Below, in pieces: positions 1-8,450 of a DNA stretch of 64,000 nt; the first letter of the stretch is position 1, and every line of letters starts with the position of its first letter. The stretch covers positions 372,001 through 436,000 of the forward strand of contig NZ_CALSBP010000001.1 in NCBI RefSeq assembly GCF_943373825.1, written 5' to 3'. A program made the translations under genes and the position numbers. This DNA is from Aquimarina spinulae (GTDB lineage: Bacteria > Bacteroidota > Bacteroidia > Flavobacteriales > Flavobacteriaceae). The notes below the pieces were generated by a model. The model saw nothing but the letters and a program-made list of their open reading frames with translations, searched no databases and was not told where the DNA came from.

Positions 1-118
1 TGGATACCCATACTTCTAGTACCCCTGGATATCATTTTAGTCTGATAAAAGAGCTGTTTTTTATACTTTCGTTAATGATACACACTATGTTTATTTGTAA
101 TTTTAAGAAATATTATAC

Positions 119-442
119 ATGGGAACCTACACTAGAAAAACACCGTTAAAAATTGATTGCCCGATGGAGAGAACATTACATGTTATTTCCGGAAAATGGA
201 AACTCGCACTATTATGCGAACTTAATAGAGGAAGTTGTAGGCTTAAAGATTTAGAAAAATACAATCCCGAAGCTTCTAAAAGAGCTTTAACCAAACAGTT
301 GGGTGAATTGGTAGAGGATGGGATCATTCAAAAAAAAGATTATGAAGTATATCCCAAAAAAGTAGAATACTCTTTAACAGAAAGAGGAAAAGAACTTATT
401 TCTGTATTAGAAGTCCTTGATAAATTTGGTAAACAATTATAA
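119..442 (+). CDS. HxlR-family winged-helix transcriptional regulator (copy 1)
   Basis: This 107-residue protein is a single HxlR-type winged helix. The family hallmark near the N terminus is visible: a Cys (CPMERTLHVISGKWKLALL) followed by the wHTH, with the recognition region around SKRALTKQLGELVEDGI and a wing YPKKVEYSLTERGKELI. HxlR proteins are usually small dimeric DNA-binding regulators responding to reactive electrophiles or oxidants, often through that Cys; this response is family knowledge, not shown here. The start is the ATG at 119: an upstream ATG at 87 runs into a stop at 147-149. A nearly identical second copy lies at 12143, and the shared DNA begins upstream of the gene at about 61. 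Confidence 0.92.
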   Translation: MGTYTRKTPLKIDCPMERTLHVISGKWKLALLCELNRGSCRLKDLEKYNPEASKRALTKQLGELVEDGIIQKKDYEVYPKKVEYSLTERGKELISVLEVLDKFGKQL

Positions 443-637
443 AATTGCTCTAAAACGTTGATTTTTAATTTAATAACTCTGTTAGTGATTGGATTGATAA
501 CAAATCAATCGAACTTTGATTTAGCTTGTGAGATAAACCAAAAAACCCTGTGACTTAGTAACATTTTATGCTGCTGCGATACATATAATAAACGTTGTAA
601 ACATTTGAATTAAAAAATAACTTAACGAATTAAAAGT

Positions 638-1708
638 TTGTACAAAGTAATTAATTTTATTATTTCTTTTGGCGCTCTGCAAGGTCTTATCATTGGAGTA
701 TTACTTTTAATAAAAGGTTTCAGATCGAAACAAGAAAAATTTTATTTGGCTCTAATATTAATTGGTTTTGCTGCTATATTAGGAAGAGTTTTAATATTAG
801 GTATTTATGACAATCAAGCTTCGTTTCTGGTTAATCTCAATTTCATTTTATTAATTTCTCCTGCATTCTATTTATATACTAAAGAATGCTTAAACACTAC
901 AAAGATTATAAGATTCAAAGGCAAGTATTTTCTGCCTTTTCTCATTATAAATTTGGGGTATATATTATCTTACTTTACGGTTAAAGACGCAGTCAATTAT
1001 CAGAGATATCTGCAAAATGTTATAAAAATAAACGAAAGTTTTAGTATCGTTTATTTCGCAATATATTTATATCTAACCTATAACTTACACAAGCAAAATA
1101 AGTCTTACTATTCTAAAATACTATACCAATTATTAAATCAACTAACGTTCATGTTTTTTGGTTTTTTTATTATTTGGATAGCTTACGTTTTGGGTGAATG
1201 GATTTATTTTGATTATAACATGGAACTCATATATTATTATCCAATAATGGTGCTATTAGCAGTGATTCTTTATTATTTGAGTTTACGAATTGTTATCCAT
1301 ACACAATTTTTATTTGTCAATAAGGAAACTCCATCAAGGAAAACTTTTATTCTAGAAGAGCAAGCAAGCAAACATTTATTAGATAAGTTAACTCTTTTTA
1401 TGAATGAGGAAAAACCTTTTTTAGATGGTGATGTTTCTCTAATCACTCTTGCGAATTCACTAGATGTAAACCCAAAAGTCCTATCTTTTGTTATCAATGA
1501 ACATAGCAATAAGAATTTTAATGATTATATTAATGATTGGAGAGTTGAAGAAGTAAAGAAAAGATTAAATGACAAAGCGTATAAGCATTATAAAATGTTA
1601 AGTATTGCTTTTGATTGTGGGTTTAATTCTAAATCAACTTTTAATCTGGCATTCAAAAAAGCTACCGGATTATCTCCATCACAGTATAAAAACTCTAATA
1701 CCTACTAA
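638..1708 (+). CDS. Membrane-anchored AraC-family transcriptional regulator
   Basis: The protein has 356 residues. Roughly residues 1-225 contain about six or seven hydrophobic segments (for example FGALQGLIIGVLLLI and YPIMVLLAVILYYLSLRIV), and residues about 255-350 form an AraC/XylS double helix-turn-helix, with the second HTH around MLSIAFDCGFNSKSTFNLAF and the usual ending TGLSPSQYKN. Membrane AraC regulators with this layout are common in Flavobacteriia; the signal is unknown. The best start is the TTG at 638, because the first transmembrane segment begins immediately after it and no ATG precedes it in frame. It stands alone between a HxlR gene and an amidohydrolase gene, which it might control, though nothing in the sequence proves that. 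Confidence 0.88.
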   Translation: MYKVINFIISFGALQGLIIGVLLLIKGFRSKQEKFYLALILIGFAAILGRVLILGIYDNQASFLVNLNFILLISPAFYLYTKECLNTTKIIRFKGKYFLPFLIINLGYILSYFTVKDAVNYQRYLQNVIKINESFSIVYFAIYLYLTYNLHKQNKSYYSKILYQLLNQLTFMFFGFFIIWIAYVLGEWIYFDYNMELIYYYPIMVLLAVILYYLSLRIVIHTQFLFVNKETPSRKTFILEEQASKHLLDKLTLFMNEEKPFLDGDVSLITLANSLDVNPKVLSFVINEHSNKNFNDYINDWRVEEVKKRLNDKAYKHYKMLSIAFDCGFNSKSTFNLAFKKATGLSPSQYKNSNTY

Positions 1709-1818
1709 TCTTAAATCTTCTTTTGAGACGACCACAAAAATATTTTGAGTCCTAAATCTTCTTTTAAGGCGACAATCCGTTTTCTCTATGATAGTTTTGT
1801 CTAAAACAAGATAAAAAA

Positions 1819-3363
1819 ATGGACCTATCAAGAACAATCATTTTTAGCATATTACTAATTAGTATAGGATGTAAAAATGATAACCCTACCTTCGATGTAG
1901 ATAACGGATTATATATAGATAATGTTATTATAATATCTGCAAACAAAAACGGTATACTAAAAAAGTATATAGGAAATGTGTTGATCGATAATGAGACTAT
2001 TCTTTTTTGCGGAAAGCAGAAACCAAATGTAAAAGGCGTTTATACAAAAATTGATGGAACCGGAAAGTACTTAACTCCTGGTTTAATAGATTCACATGTA
2101 CATTTGAGCTCTATTGCAGGGATGAATTACAAACATGTAAGAGCCCTGCCAGAATTGGCAAATAGCTATTATGAGCAGCTTCCAAATAGTTATTTATATT
2201 TTGGTTACACTACGTTAATTGATCCTAATAACTATAATCCTAGAATTATAAAACAAATCAAGGATAAGGAGATTAAACCCGACATTTATACATGTGGCGA
2301 ACAAGTAAAAGTGATGAATGATTTTATGATGGCCGAGGATAATCCAAAAGATCGATATAAATTCTATCCAAACTTTTTACATGATAAATACAACAAAAAT
2401 GTTAGCATACCAGATACAATAAATATCAATGATCACTCTGTAAAAAAAGTAGTTTTTGATATCGTTAATAAGCAAGATGGTATATGTATGAAAACTATTT
2501 ATGAAGATGGATTTGGTGGTACCGAAGAGATGCTTTGGGACTTACCTACATTAGATATTATGAAAGATTTGGTACATCAGGCAAAAAGTGAAAACATTCC
2601 TGTATTGCTACACGCAAACTCATTTTCTGCGCAAAAATTCGGATCAGAAGCTAATGTAGATATTATTGCTCACGGAATGTGGCATTGGGGATTATTAGAA
2701 GAGTATTTAAATGTGAGTAAACTTCCAGAAACTCATAAAGAATTATTATCGACTATTGCTGATAAAAAGATTGGGTATCAGCCAACTTTTAGAGTAATTG
2801 CTGGGCAAAAAGATGTCTTTAATTCTAATTTCATAAAAGATTCAAATTTAAAAAATGTATTGCCTCCTAATCTACTGAAATGGTTAAAAACCGATGAAGG
2901 ATTATGGCAAAAAAAGAGAATTATAACCTATGGTGGAGATTATTTTGACTCAGAGACCCCAGATAGAGAAATAGCTGGTATGATGCAGTTAGTTTTAGAT
3001 AAAATTAATATTACTACTAATTATCTATCTGGTAAGAATGGTAATTTGTTATTTGGATCCGATACACCTGCTATGAACAATCACGCAAATCCTCCTGGAT
3101 ACAATGGTTTTTTGGAGATGAAACATTGGGTCGAAGCAGGAATTTCATTAGAAAAGATATTTATGGCTGCTACATTTAATAACGCAAATGCTTTTCATAT
3201 AAATGACAAATATGGGACTATCGAAAAAGGTAAAACAGCAAATTTATTGTTATTGAATCAAGATCCACTAAATAATATATCGGCGTATAATGCTATACAT
3301 TCGGTTATTGTGCATGGCAAAAAATATGCGAGAAATACACTTTCTGCAAGGGTGAGTGATTAA
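1819..3363 (+). CDS. Amidohydrolase-family lipoprotein (imidazolonepropionase-like)
   Basis: The protein has 514 residues with an SPII signal whose lipobox ends at Cys18 (LISIGC), so it should be a lipoprotein. The TIM-barrel metal-dependent hydrolase fold is recognised by the entry motif GLIDSHVHL with the HxH metal pair at His93 and His95, histidines in LLHANS and IIAHGMWHWG, and the late Asp415 in LFGSDTPA. The C terminus returns to the small beta domain (EKGKTANLLLLNQDPL). Family members hydrolyse C-N bonds in cyclic amides or peptides; the substrate cannot be told here. It appears monocistronic, 110 bases after the AraC gene. Confidence 0.9.
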   Translation: MDLSRTIIFSILLISIGCKNDNPTFDVDNGLYIDNVIIISANKNGILKKYIGNVLIDNETILFCGKQKPNVKGVYTKIDGTGKYLTPGLIDSHVHLSSIAGMNYKHVRALPELANSYYEQLPNSYLYFGYTTLIDPNNYNPRIIKQIKDKEIKPDIYTCGEQVKVMNDFMMAEDNPKDRYKFYPNFLHDKYNKNVSIPDTININDHSVKKVVFDIVNKQDGICMKTIYEDGFGGTEEMLWDLPTLDIMKDLVHQAKSENIPVLLHANSFSAQKFGSEANVDIIAHGMWHWGLLEEYLNVSKLPETHKELLSTIADKKIGYQPTFRVIAGQKDVFNSNFIKDSNLKNVLPPNLLKWLKTDEGLWQKKRIITYGGDYFDSETPDREIAGMMQLVLDKINITTNYLSGKNGNLLFGSDTPAMNNHANPPGYNGFLEMKHWVEAGISLEKIFMAATFNNANAFHINDKYGTIEKGKTANLLLLNQDPLNNISAYNAIHSVIVHGKKYARNTLSARVSD

Positions 3364-3399
3364 AAAAAATAGTAGTTTTACCAGGGATTCTCGGTAAGT

Positions 3400-3460
3400 A
3401 TAGAATTATTCAAAAAAGAGTGTGAAGTATAATTACCCCAAAAAATAATAGAACATATAT
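3400..3460 (+). pseudogene. Decayed fragment resembling an HxlR coding segment
   Basis: About 50 bases here align with the stretch of the two HxlR genes that encodes the residues IIQKKDYEVYPKKVEY (about 330-370 in copy 1), with scattered substitutions, small indels and in-frame stops. There is no open frame. The alignment was made by eye and is short, so chance similarity in an A-rich context is possible. It lies in the 163-base gap between the amidohydrolase and the small membrane protein gene. Confidence 0.4.
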
Positions 3461-3526
3461 CCTATATTCTGTTGTTGTAGCCAATTTCATAGAGAAACTC
3501 ACAGGGTTAATTTGAAAAAATAAAAA

Positions 3527-3733
3527 ATGAGAAAAGCAACTAAAGTACAAATCATAACCTTTTTTGCACTTTTAGCCTTTATAATTTGGGAGATTTGTGT
3601 GTGGAACTGGGCAAAATCACAAGAGTATGGCGGAGCAATAATCCGAGTGGATTTAGTCATCATTTTACCAATATTATTAGTTCTTATTATCATTTCATTA
3701 GTTCAATTTTTTAGAAAAAAATATAAGAAGTGA
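3527..3733 (+). CDS. Small two-helix membrane protein, unknown function
   Basis: This 68-residue ORF encodes a basic N terminus, a hydrophobic helix (residues about 9-28, IITFFALLAFIIWEICVW), a polar loop, a second helix (about 42-62, VDLVIILPILLVLIIISLV) and a lysine/arginine-rich tail. That regular two-helix layout with positively charged ends supports a real inner-membrane protein. I do not recognise the family. It has its own upstream gap and no obvious operon partner. Confidence 0.6.
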   Translation: MRKATKVQIITFFALLAFIIWEICVWNWAKSQEYGGAIIRVDLVIILPILLVLIIISLVQFFRKKYKK

Positions 3734-3907
3734 AATGGATAAAGAAACCATTAAAAGATAACTCATTACTAATACATAATTAATTGTGTATGAATTTACG
3801 ATGAGGAAATTCCTTATACTTTCTTTATCTTAGTTTCTTAATCTGAAAATTCTAGCGGATTTTGACGTAAACAAATTATACACAAGACTGTTGTAGTTCA
3901 ATAAAAC

Positions 3908-4753
3908 ATGAAACAAGCAAAAATTATAAAAAATAATGTCCTGAAATATCATGTTAGTCATGATATTTCAGGCGTTGAATTAATGAATGCTAATTTCAAA
4001 TCCAATAAAGCTTCTTTACATTATCATCCTGAATTTATTATTGGTGTTATGGAAAACGGAGTACAGGCATATTGTCCTAAATCACCTAAAGATAAATTAA
4101 TTTCTAAGGGATGTATTTCAATGATTAATCCGGGAAGAATACACAGCAATAAAAGTATTGATGACAAAGGGTACAGATATAGAACATTTAATGTTCAACC
4201 AGAAATTCTTCAACAAATTGCAAATGATATAGCGCAGGATGAAATTTCACTTCCAAATTTTGACAATCTTACTGTAAAAGACAAACATTTAGAAGAAAGA
4301 TTATTACATCTGCATAATTATCTTTTTTTAAATGAATTTGATACTATTCAGAACCAAAACTGTTTTTATGAAGCATTTGCATACCTTATAAAAACTCATG
4401 GTTCAAATAAGCTAAAAGGAATTAAAGCATCTGCTAATTCGATAATTACCAACCGTGTTAAAGATTATTTACATACCTATTTTGATTCTAAAATAACATT
4501 AGAACAATTGGCAGAGGTTTCAGGAGTAAGTTCTTATTATCTAAATAGAATTTTTTCAAAAACAGTGGGCTTACCTCCTCATAAGTATTTGATTAACTTA
4601 AGGTTAAATAAAGCTCAGGAACTATTAAAAAAGAGTAATTCTGTTACTGAGGTAGGGTATATGGTTGGATTTTTTGATCAAAGCCATTTCATAAGAAATT
4701 TCAAGTTATTTCTCGGGATAACACCTAAACAATATCAGGCTGCTATAGGTTAA
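3908..4753 (+). CDS. AraC-family transcriptional regulator with cupin-type sensor domain
   Basis: The 281-residue protein has an N-terminal AraC-binding cupin (residues about 25-110, with HYHPEFIIGVMENG and a GRIHSN turn) and a C-terminal AraC double HTH (about 180-280: LEQLAEVSGVSSYYLNRIFSKTVGLPPHKYL and VGYMVGFFDQSHFIRNFK). This is the usual architecture of soluble, ligand-sensing AraC regulators. It ends 67 bases before a PLP-dependent decarboxylase gene read in the same direction, which is the most natural target, although that is an inference from position only. Confidence 0.92.
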   Translation: MKQAKIIKNNVLKYHVSHDISGVELMNANFKSNKASLHYHPEFIIGVMENGVQAYCPKSPKDKLISKGCISMINPGRIHSNKSIDDKGYRYRTFNVQPEILQQIANDIAQDEISLPNFDNLTVKDKHLEERLLHLHNYLFLNEFDTIQNQNCFYEAFAYLIKTHGSNKLKGIKASANSIITNRVKDYLHTYFDSKITLEQLAEVSGVSSYYLNRIFSKTVGLPPHKYLINLRLNKAQELLKKSNSVTEVGYMVGFFDQSHFIRNFKLFLGITPKQYQAAIG

Positions 4754-4790
4754 TAGCAAGATTATACAATTTTTTCATTCTATACCATTC

Positions 4791-4798
4791 TAATTTTG
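4791..4798 (+). promoter_or_regulatory. Probable -7 element of a Bacteroidota promoter for the decarboxylase gene
   Basis: TAATTTTG matches the Bacteroidota -7 consensus TANNTTTG exactly and sits 22 bases before the decarboxylase ATG, giving a short leader. An upstream T-rich stretch could supply the weak -33 element, but no clear TTTG stands at ideal spacing. Confidence 0.5.
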
Positions 4799-4820
4799 TT
4801 GACAATAAAACAAAAGAAAA

Positions 4821-6197
4821 ATGGATGTACATAAAATACTCTCTGAAAGAGACGAGACCTTAAATTATGCCGCACAAAAGGCAATAGACTTTTTAAACGA
4901 AGCGCAAACAAGAGACATAGAACCAACCGAAGAAGCTCTTAGAAACCTTTCGTTATTAGATACTCCTTTCCCTGAAACCCCAATAGAATCTAAAAAAGTT
5001 ATTCAAGAACTAGAAGGTATAGGTAGTAAAGCAGCAATGGTAACAATCAGTCCACGATTTTTTGGGTTTGTAACCGGCGCTAATTTACCAGTTACTGTCG
5101 CTGCTCAATGGTTGGCTGCGGCTTGGGATCAATTACCTAATATGGCCGTGTTATCTCCATTAGCCTGTAAATTAGAGCAAGTAGCTGAAAAATGGTTGGT
5201 TAATGTTTTACAATTACCCAAAGAAACACGTTGTTCTTTTGTAACAGGCACCACAACTGCAGATATGGTTTGCTTACTGGGAGCTAGAAATCATGTTTTA
5301 GAGCAATATGGATGGGATATTCAAACCAATGGTTTATTCGGGGCTCCTAAAATCAGAGTTCTTGTAGGAGAAGAAGTGCATACTACAATGCTTAGAGCTT
5401 TAAGAGCAGTAGGTATTGGAAATGCTCAAATAGAAAAAATTCCGGTAGACGGCAATGGTGCAATAGATGCAAATAAACTTCCCGAATTTAGAGACGAACC
5501 CACAATTATTTGTTTACAGGCAGGAAATGTAGATTCTGGAGCATTTGATCCTTTTGATACGATAATTGATCAAGCGAAGAAGTACAATGCTTGGGTACAT
5601 ATTGATGGAGCATTTGGATTATGGGCAGCTTCAAATCCAGGACTAAAATATTTAATGAAAGGATTTGAAAAAGCAGATTCGTGGGCAACAGATGCGCATA
5701 AATGGTTAAATGTACCTTATGATTCTGGTATGGCATTTTACAAAGATGAAATGGTTATAAAAAAAGCACTTACATTAAAAGGCAATTATCTAGTACAAGG
5801 AAATGATGACCCAATGAACAGAACTTTAGAAACCTCAAGAAGAGCTAGAGGCACAGAAGTATGGGCTGCCTTAAAAAGTTTGGGACGAAAAGGAGTATCA
5901 GATATGATAGGTAAGTCTTGCGATTTGGCTAAATATTTTGAACAAAGATTAAGAGAAGAAGGGTTTGAAATTTTTAACAAAGTAGAACTTAATCAAGTAA
6001 TGGTTTCTTTTGGTTCGGATGAAAAAACTAAAGCTGTAATAAAAGCTATACAAAAAGAAGGTACAACCTGGTTTGGCGGTACAAATTGGCATGGGAGAGA
6101 AGCTATGCGTATAAGTACTGTAGGATGGTCTACTACTAAAGAAGATATTGATTTAAGTATGGAAGCATTGCTTAAAATTGTGAATCAGTTTAATTAA
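4821..6197 (+). CDS. Pyridoxal-5'-phosphate-dependent (group II) decarboxylase
   Basis: This 458-residue protein belongs to the PLP-dependent decarboxylase family (fold type I, DOPA/glutamate decarboxylase relatives). Visible marks are the cofactor-binding Asp in HIDGAFGLWA (about residue 263), the Schiff-base lysine K294 in TDAHKWLNVPYDSG, an N-terminal segment PRFFGFVTGANLPV typical of the family, and a C-terminal small domain ending MRISTVGWSTTKEDID. Such enzymes decarboxylate L-amino acids in the cytoplasm; some relatives are annotated as aspartate aminotransferase family. The substrate cannot be read from the sequence. It follows an AraC regulator and is followed after one base by a short ORF. 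Confidence 0.92.
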   Translation: MDVHKILSERDETLNYAAQKAIDFLNEAQTRDIEPTEEALRNLSLLDTPFPETPIESKKVIQELEGIGSKAAMVTISPRFFGFVTGANLPVTVAAQWLAAAWDQLPNMAVLSPLACKLEQVAEKWLVNVLQLPKETRCSFVTGTTTADMVCLLGARNHVLEQYGWDIQTNGLFGAPKIRVLVGEEVHTTMLRALRAVGIGNAQIEKIPVDGNGAIDANKLPEFRDEPTIICLQAGNVDSGAFDPFDTIIDQAKKYNAWVHIDGAFGLWAASNPGLKYLMKGFEKADSWATDAHKWLNVPYDSGMAFYKDEMVIKKALTLKGNYLVQGNDDPMNRTLETSRRARGTEVWAALKSLGRKGVSDMIGKSCDLAKYFEQRLREEGFEIFNKVELNQVMVSFGSDEKTKAVIKAIQKEGTTWFGGTNWHGREAMRISTVGWSTTKEDIDLSMEALLKIVNQFN

Positions 6198-6198
6198 A

Positions 6199-6477
6199 AT
6201 GGAACCTATGTTAGAAAATGAAAAAATACTCAAGTTTGATATTATTATTGAAATTAGGAAGAGAATACCGATGTGCTTTACCTCTAATGGTCAATTCATC
6301 ATTTCTTCGGTCGAAAAAAACAACGCAAGTGAATTGAAAATAATAATAATTGAAAATAATGTTGATCGAATTATCATAGAAGATATTGTTTTAGGATATT
6401 TATTCAGAAATAATCACTTAACTCATAATGTAAAAGACCAGGTTTACCTGGTCTTAGATTTCTTTTTTAAAAACTAA
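6199..6477 (+). CDS. Hypothetical 92-residue protein overlapping a terminator hairpin
   Basis: The ORF begins one base after the decarboxylase stop codon, which suggests translational coupling. The product is small, with no signal peptide and no recognisable domain; it alternates charged and isoleucine-rich stretches. Its last dozen codons (encoding KDQVYLVLDFFFKN) are the same bases as a strong intrinsic terminator, so either the gene ends inside its own terminator or the ORF is fortuitous. Confidence 0.4.
   Translation: MEPMLENEKILKFDIIIEIRKRIPMCFTSNGQFIISSVEKNNASELKIIIIENNVDRIIIEDIVLGYLFRNNHLTHNVKDQVYLVLDFFFKN
6434..6468 (+). terminator. Intrinsic terminator downstream of the decarboxylase gene
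   Basis: A perfect 9-base-pair stem (6434-6442 with 6447-6455, AAGACCAGG / CCTGGTCTT) with a 4-base loop is followed within a few bases by a run of T (6462-6468). This is a standard rho-independent terminator on the plus strand. It lies inside the last codons of the 92-residue ORF. Confidence 0.8.
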
Positions 6478-6509
6478 GGTAGTACGCAAACTCTAAAGAA
6501 CAAAGAGAA

Positions 6510-7052
6510 ATGATAATACTTAAAAGGCTGGAAATAGAGGATCTTGATAATTATGAATTTTGGAAACATCCAAAACATAGCTATCATTTATTAAATGGAC
6601 CATATTTTAAGAAAGCTACCAAAACAGAAATTGAAAAAGAGATGCAAACCTTAAAAATTAAACTTCAAAACGATAAGAATATACTTGAAAACCTAAGAAT
6701 AATTACCAACGAAAATAACGAAATGATTGGAGAAGTAAGCTGGTATTGGAAATCAAAAGAAACCAATTGGCTTGAAGTAGGAATTGTTATTTTCAATGAA
6801 AAGTTTTGGATTATAGGAATTGGTTATACAGCTCTTAAGCTATGGATAAATGAGGTTTTTAGAATTAAGGATAGTATTGTAAGGATCGGTATTACTACCT
6901 GGTCTGGAAATGTAGGTATGATTAAACTTGCTAAAAAACTAGGAATGAAGGAAGAAGCAAGATATAAGAAAGCAAGAATTGTTAATGAAGAATATTTCGA
7001 TTCAGTTAGTTATGGAATATTAAGAGAAGAATGGGAAAATAATGAACTATAA
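6510..7052 (+). CDS. GNAT-family N-acetyltransferase (RimJ/RimL-like)
   Basis: The 180-residue protein shows the GNAT layout of the RimJ/RimL or Acetyltransf_3 subgroup: an N-terminal LKRLEIEDLDNYEFW, a central beta strand MIGEVSWYWKS and VGIVIFNEKFWIIGIGYTALKLW in place of the acetyl-CoA loop, and the late NVGMIKLAKKLGMKEEARYKKARI typical of the group. It should transfer an acetyl group from acetyl-CoA to an amine. The substrate is unknown. It starts 42 bases downstream of the decarboxylase-unit terminator, so it is probably a separate unit. Confidence 0.85.
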   Translation: MIILKRLEIEDLDNYEFWKHPKHSYHLLNGPYFKKATKTEIEKEMQTLKIKLQNDKNILENLRIITNENNEMIGEVSWYWKSKETNWLEVGIVIFNEKFWIIGIGYTALKLWINEVFRIKDSIVRIGITTWSGNVGMIKLAKKLGMKEEARYKKARIVNEEYFDSVSYGILREEWENNEL

Positions 7053-7059
7053 CGACATC

Positions 7060-7215
7060 GTTCAAAAAAGAGTATGAAATCTATCCTAAGTGATTATAGA
7101 ATTTTGATAGAAGTAAATCAATCTTATGATTGGAACGAATACTATACCAATCTCTCATATCCCAAACGTATATTAATCCTGGTACTATCTATAATTTTAT
7201 GTTTAATTTTACTCT
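7060..7215 (+). pseudogene. Decayed remnants of HxlR and monooxygenase/DUF3995 genes
   Basis: Two short similarities sit side by side. Bases about 7064-7093 resemble the HxlR stretch coding for IIQKKDYEVYP. Bases about 7158-7210 align with the monooxygenase/DUF3995 junction at about 11641-11695, including a shared run of 26 or more bases (TACTATCTATAATTTTATG and onward). Neither is open through the matching frame. This looks like debris of a second copy of the 10,524-12,499 gene set, in altered order. The alignment was done by eye. Confidence 0.45.
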
Positions 7216-7408
7216 AGTAAACAAAGGCAAAAATATTGAAGAAAATTCTAATGCATATGTCGGTATAATAGATTTTGAGTATGGTTATAGTAGGCTAATT
7301 ATTGCCGTAGATCAAGGAATTTTTAGAAATTTAGATTTCTTCATCAAAGACAAAAAGTATCAGTTATTATTCTGGACCCATAATGTGATAAGGCCGCTTT
7401 ATTTTTAA
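7130..7408 (+). CDS. Doubtful hypothetical ORF, 92 residues
   Basis: The frame opens with a TTG and its first 25 or so codons overlap sequence that looks like a decayed monooxygenase/DUF3995 junction. The remainder (from the internal ATG at 7199, MFNFTLVNKGKN onward) has no recognised domain, signal or membrane helix. A competing 47-codon frame starts at the ATG at 7074. I give it as a possible gene only because the frame stays open to 7408. Confidence 0.2.
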   Translation: MERILYQSLISQTYINPGTIYNFMFNFTLVNKGKNIEENSNAYVGIIDFEYGYSRLIIAVDQGIFRNLDFFIKDKKYQLLFWTHNVIRPLYF

Positions 7409-7465
7409 GATTATTATGTAGTTGGGAAAATTTCAATACTATTTTTATAGCCATGATTAAGTAAT

Positions 7466-8287
7466 ATGAATTTAACAAGACATATTCGAGGACTGTTTCA
7501 ACCCATTCAACCCACCATACAACAAACTAAAGAAAATGTAAATTATATTGAGTTTTTACCAACAACCAAATTACAACCTTACATCTATTGCTACTGGCAA
7601 TTAAAAACAACCGAAAAACTAAATGGCGCTTTTAGCTATAAAGTAGTTTCTGATGGTTGTATTGATATTCTATTTGAAATAAATAATCCTAAAGATAATT
7701 TTGTTGCTGGTTTTTGTAAAAAATACACAGAATACGTATTACAACCAGAATTCAACTACATTGGTGTTAGATTTTTACCCACTATATTTCCTCAGATCTT
7801 TAAGGTTAATGCAAGCGAACTAAGTAACAAGTTTCAAAATTTAGAAGATTTTGTACCGCAAACATCAAAATTTATAGCCAGTCATTTTCATCCTAAACTG
7901 AATATTGAAGAGATTAAATTAAAATTTGACATTTATTTTACCAATATTCTAAATCATACTGTCTTTGATTATGACAACAGACTTTACAATGCTATAGATA
8001 CAATTCTAAAAAATTACGGAGTATTAAATATAGAAAAAGATGTAGATGTAGGAATTAGTAATAGGCAATTACGAAGGCTTTTTCAATTCTATATTGGCGA
8101 CTCTCCTAAAACATTCAGTAAAGTTGTTCAGTTTCAAAATATATTAAAGGCAAAACCATCTAATCAAAGCCTCAAACAAAATAAACTTTTTTATGATATT
8201 GGTTATTATGATCAATCTCATTTCATAAAAGATTTTAAAAACTTTTATGGTGTCACTCCGAATAAAGCTTTTAAGAGAACTCAGTAA
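7466..8287 (+). CDS. AraC-family transcriptional regulator (DUF6597-type N terminus)
   Basis: The 273-residue protein has an N-terminal sensor of the kind often labelled DUF6597 (YIEFLPTTKLQPYIYCYWQLK, VSDGCIDILFE, and YIGVRFLP), followed by an AraC HTH region (about residues 175-270) with SNRQLRRLFQFYIGDSPKTFSKVVQFQ and IGYYDQSHFIKDFKNFYGVTPNKAF. The first HTH is shortened compared with the family. These regulators often sit beside small enzymes of the VOC type, and here the next gene downstream is indeed a VOC-fold protein. Confidence 0.88.
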   Translation: MNLTRHIRGLFQPIQPTIQQTKENVNYIEFLPTTKLQPYIYCYWQLKTTEKLNGAFSYKVVSDGCIDILFEINNPKDNFVAGFCKKYTEYVLQPEFNYIGVRFLPTIFPQIFKVNASELSNKFQNLEDFVPQTSKFIASHFHPKLNIEEIKLKFDIYFTNILNHTVFDYDNRLYNAIDTILKNYGVLNIEKDVDVGISNRQLRRLFQFYIGDSPKTFSKVVQFQNILKAKPSNQSLKQNKLFYDIGYYDQSHFIKDFKNFYGVTPNKAFKRTQ

Positions 8288-8450
8288 TATGTCCGTTTTT
8301 TACAATATTTAACTGTATTAACGCTATAGTTTTGAAGAGTAAATAAAAGCTTAAAATGATGAAATGAGCCATAATAATTAGGTTAATACCAACCGATATG
8401 ATCAATGGCGAATTCCATCTGACAATTAAAAAACAATAAAAAAAGAACAG

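Noticed and set aside
7074..7217. 47-codon frame starting at an ATG with a hydrophobic end
   Set aside because: It runs through sequence that looks like decayed monooxygenase/DUF3995 DNA, and its hydrophobic end is the matching DUF3995 fragment.
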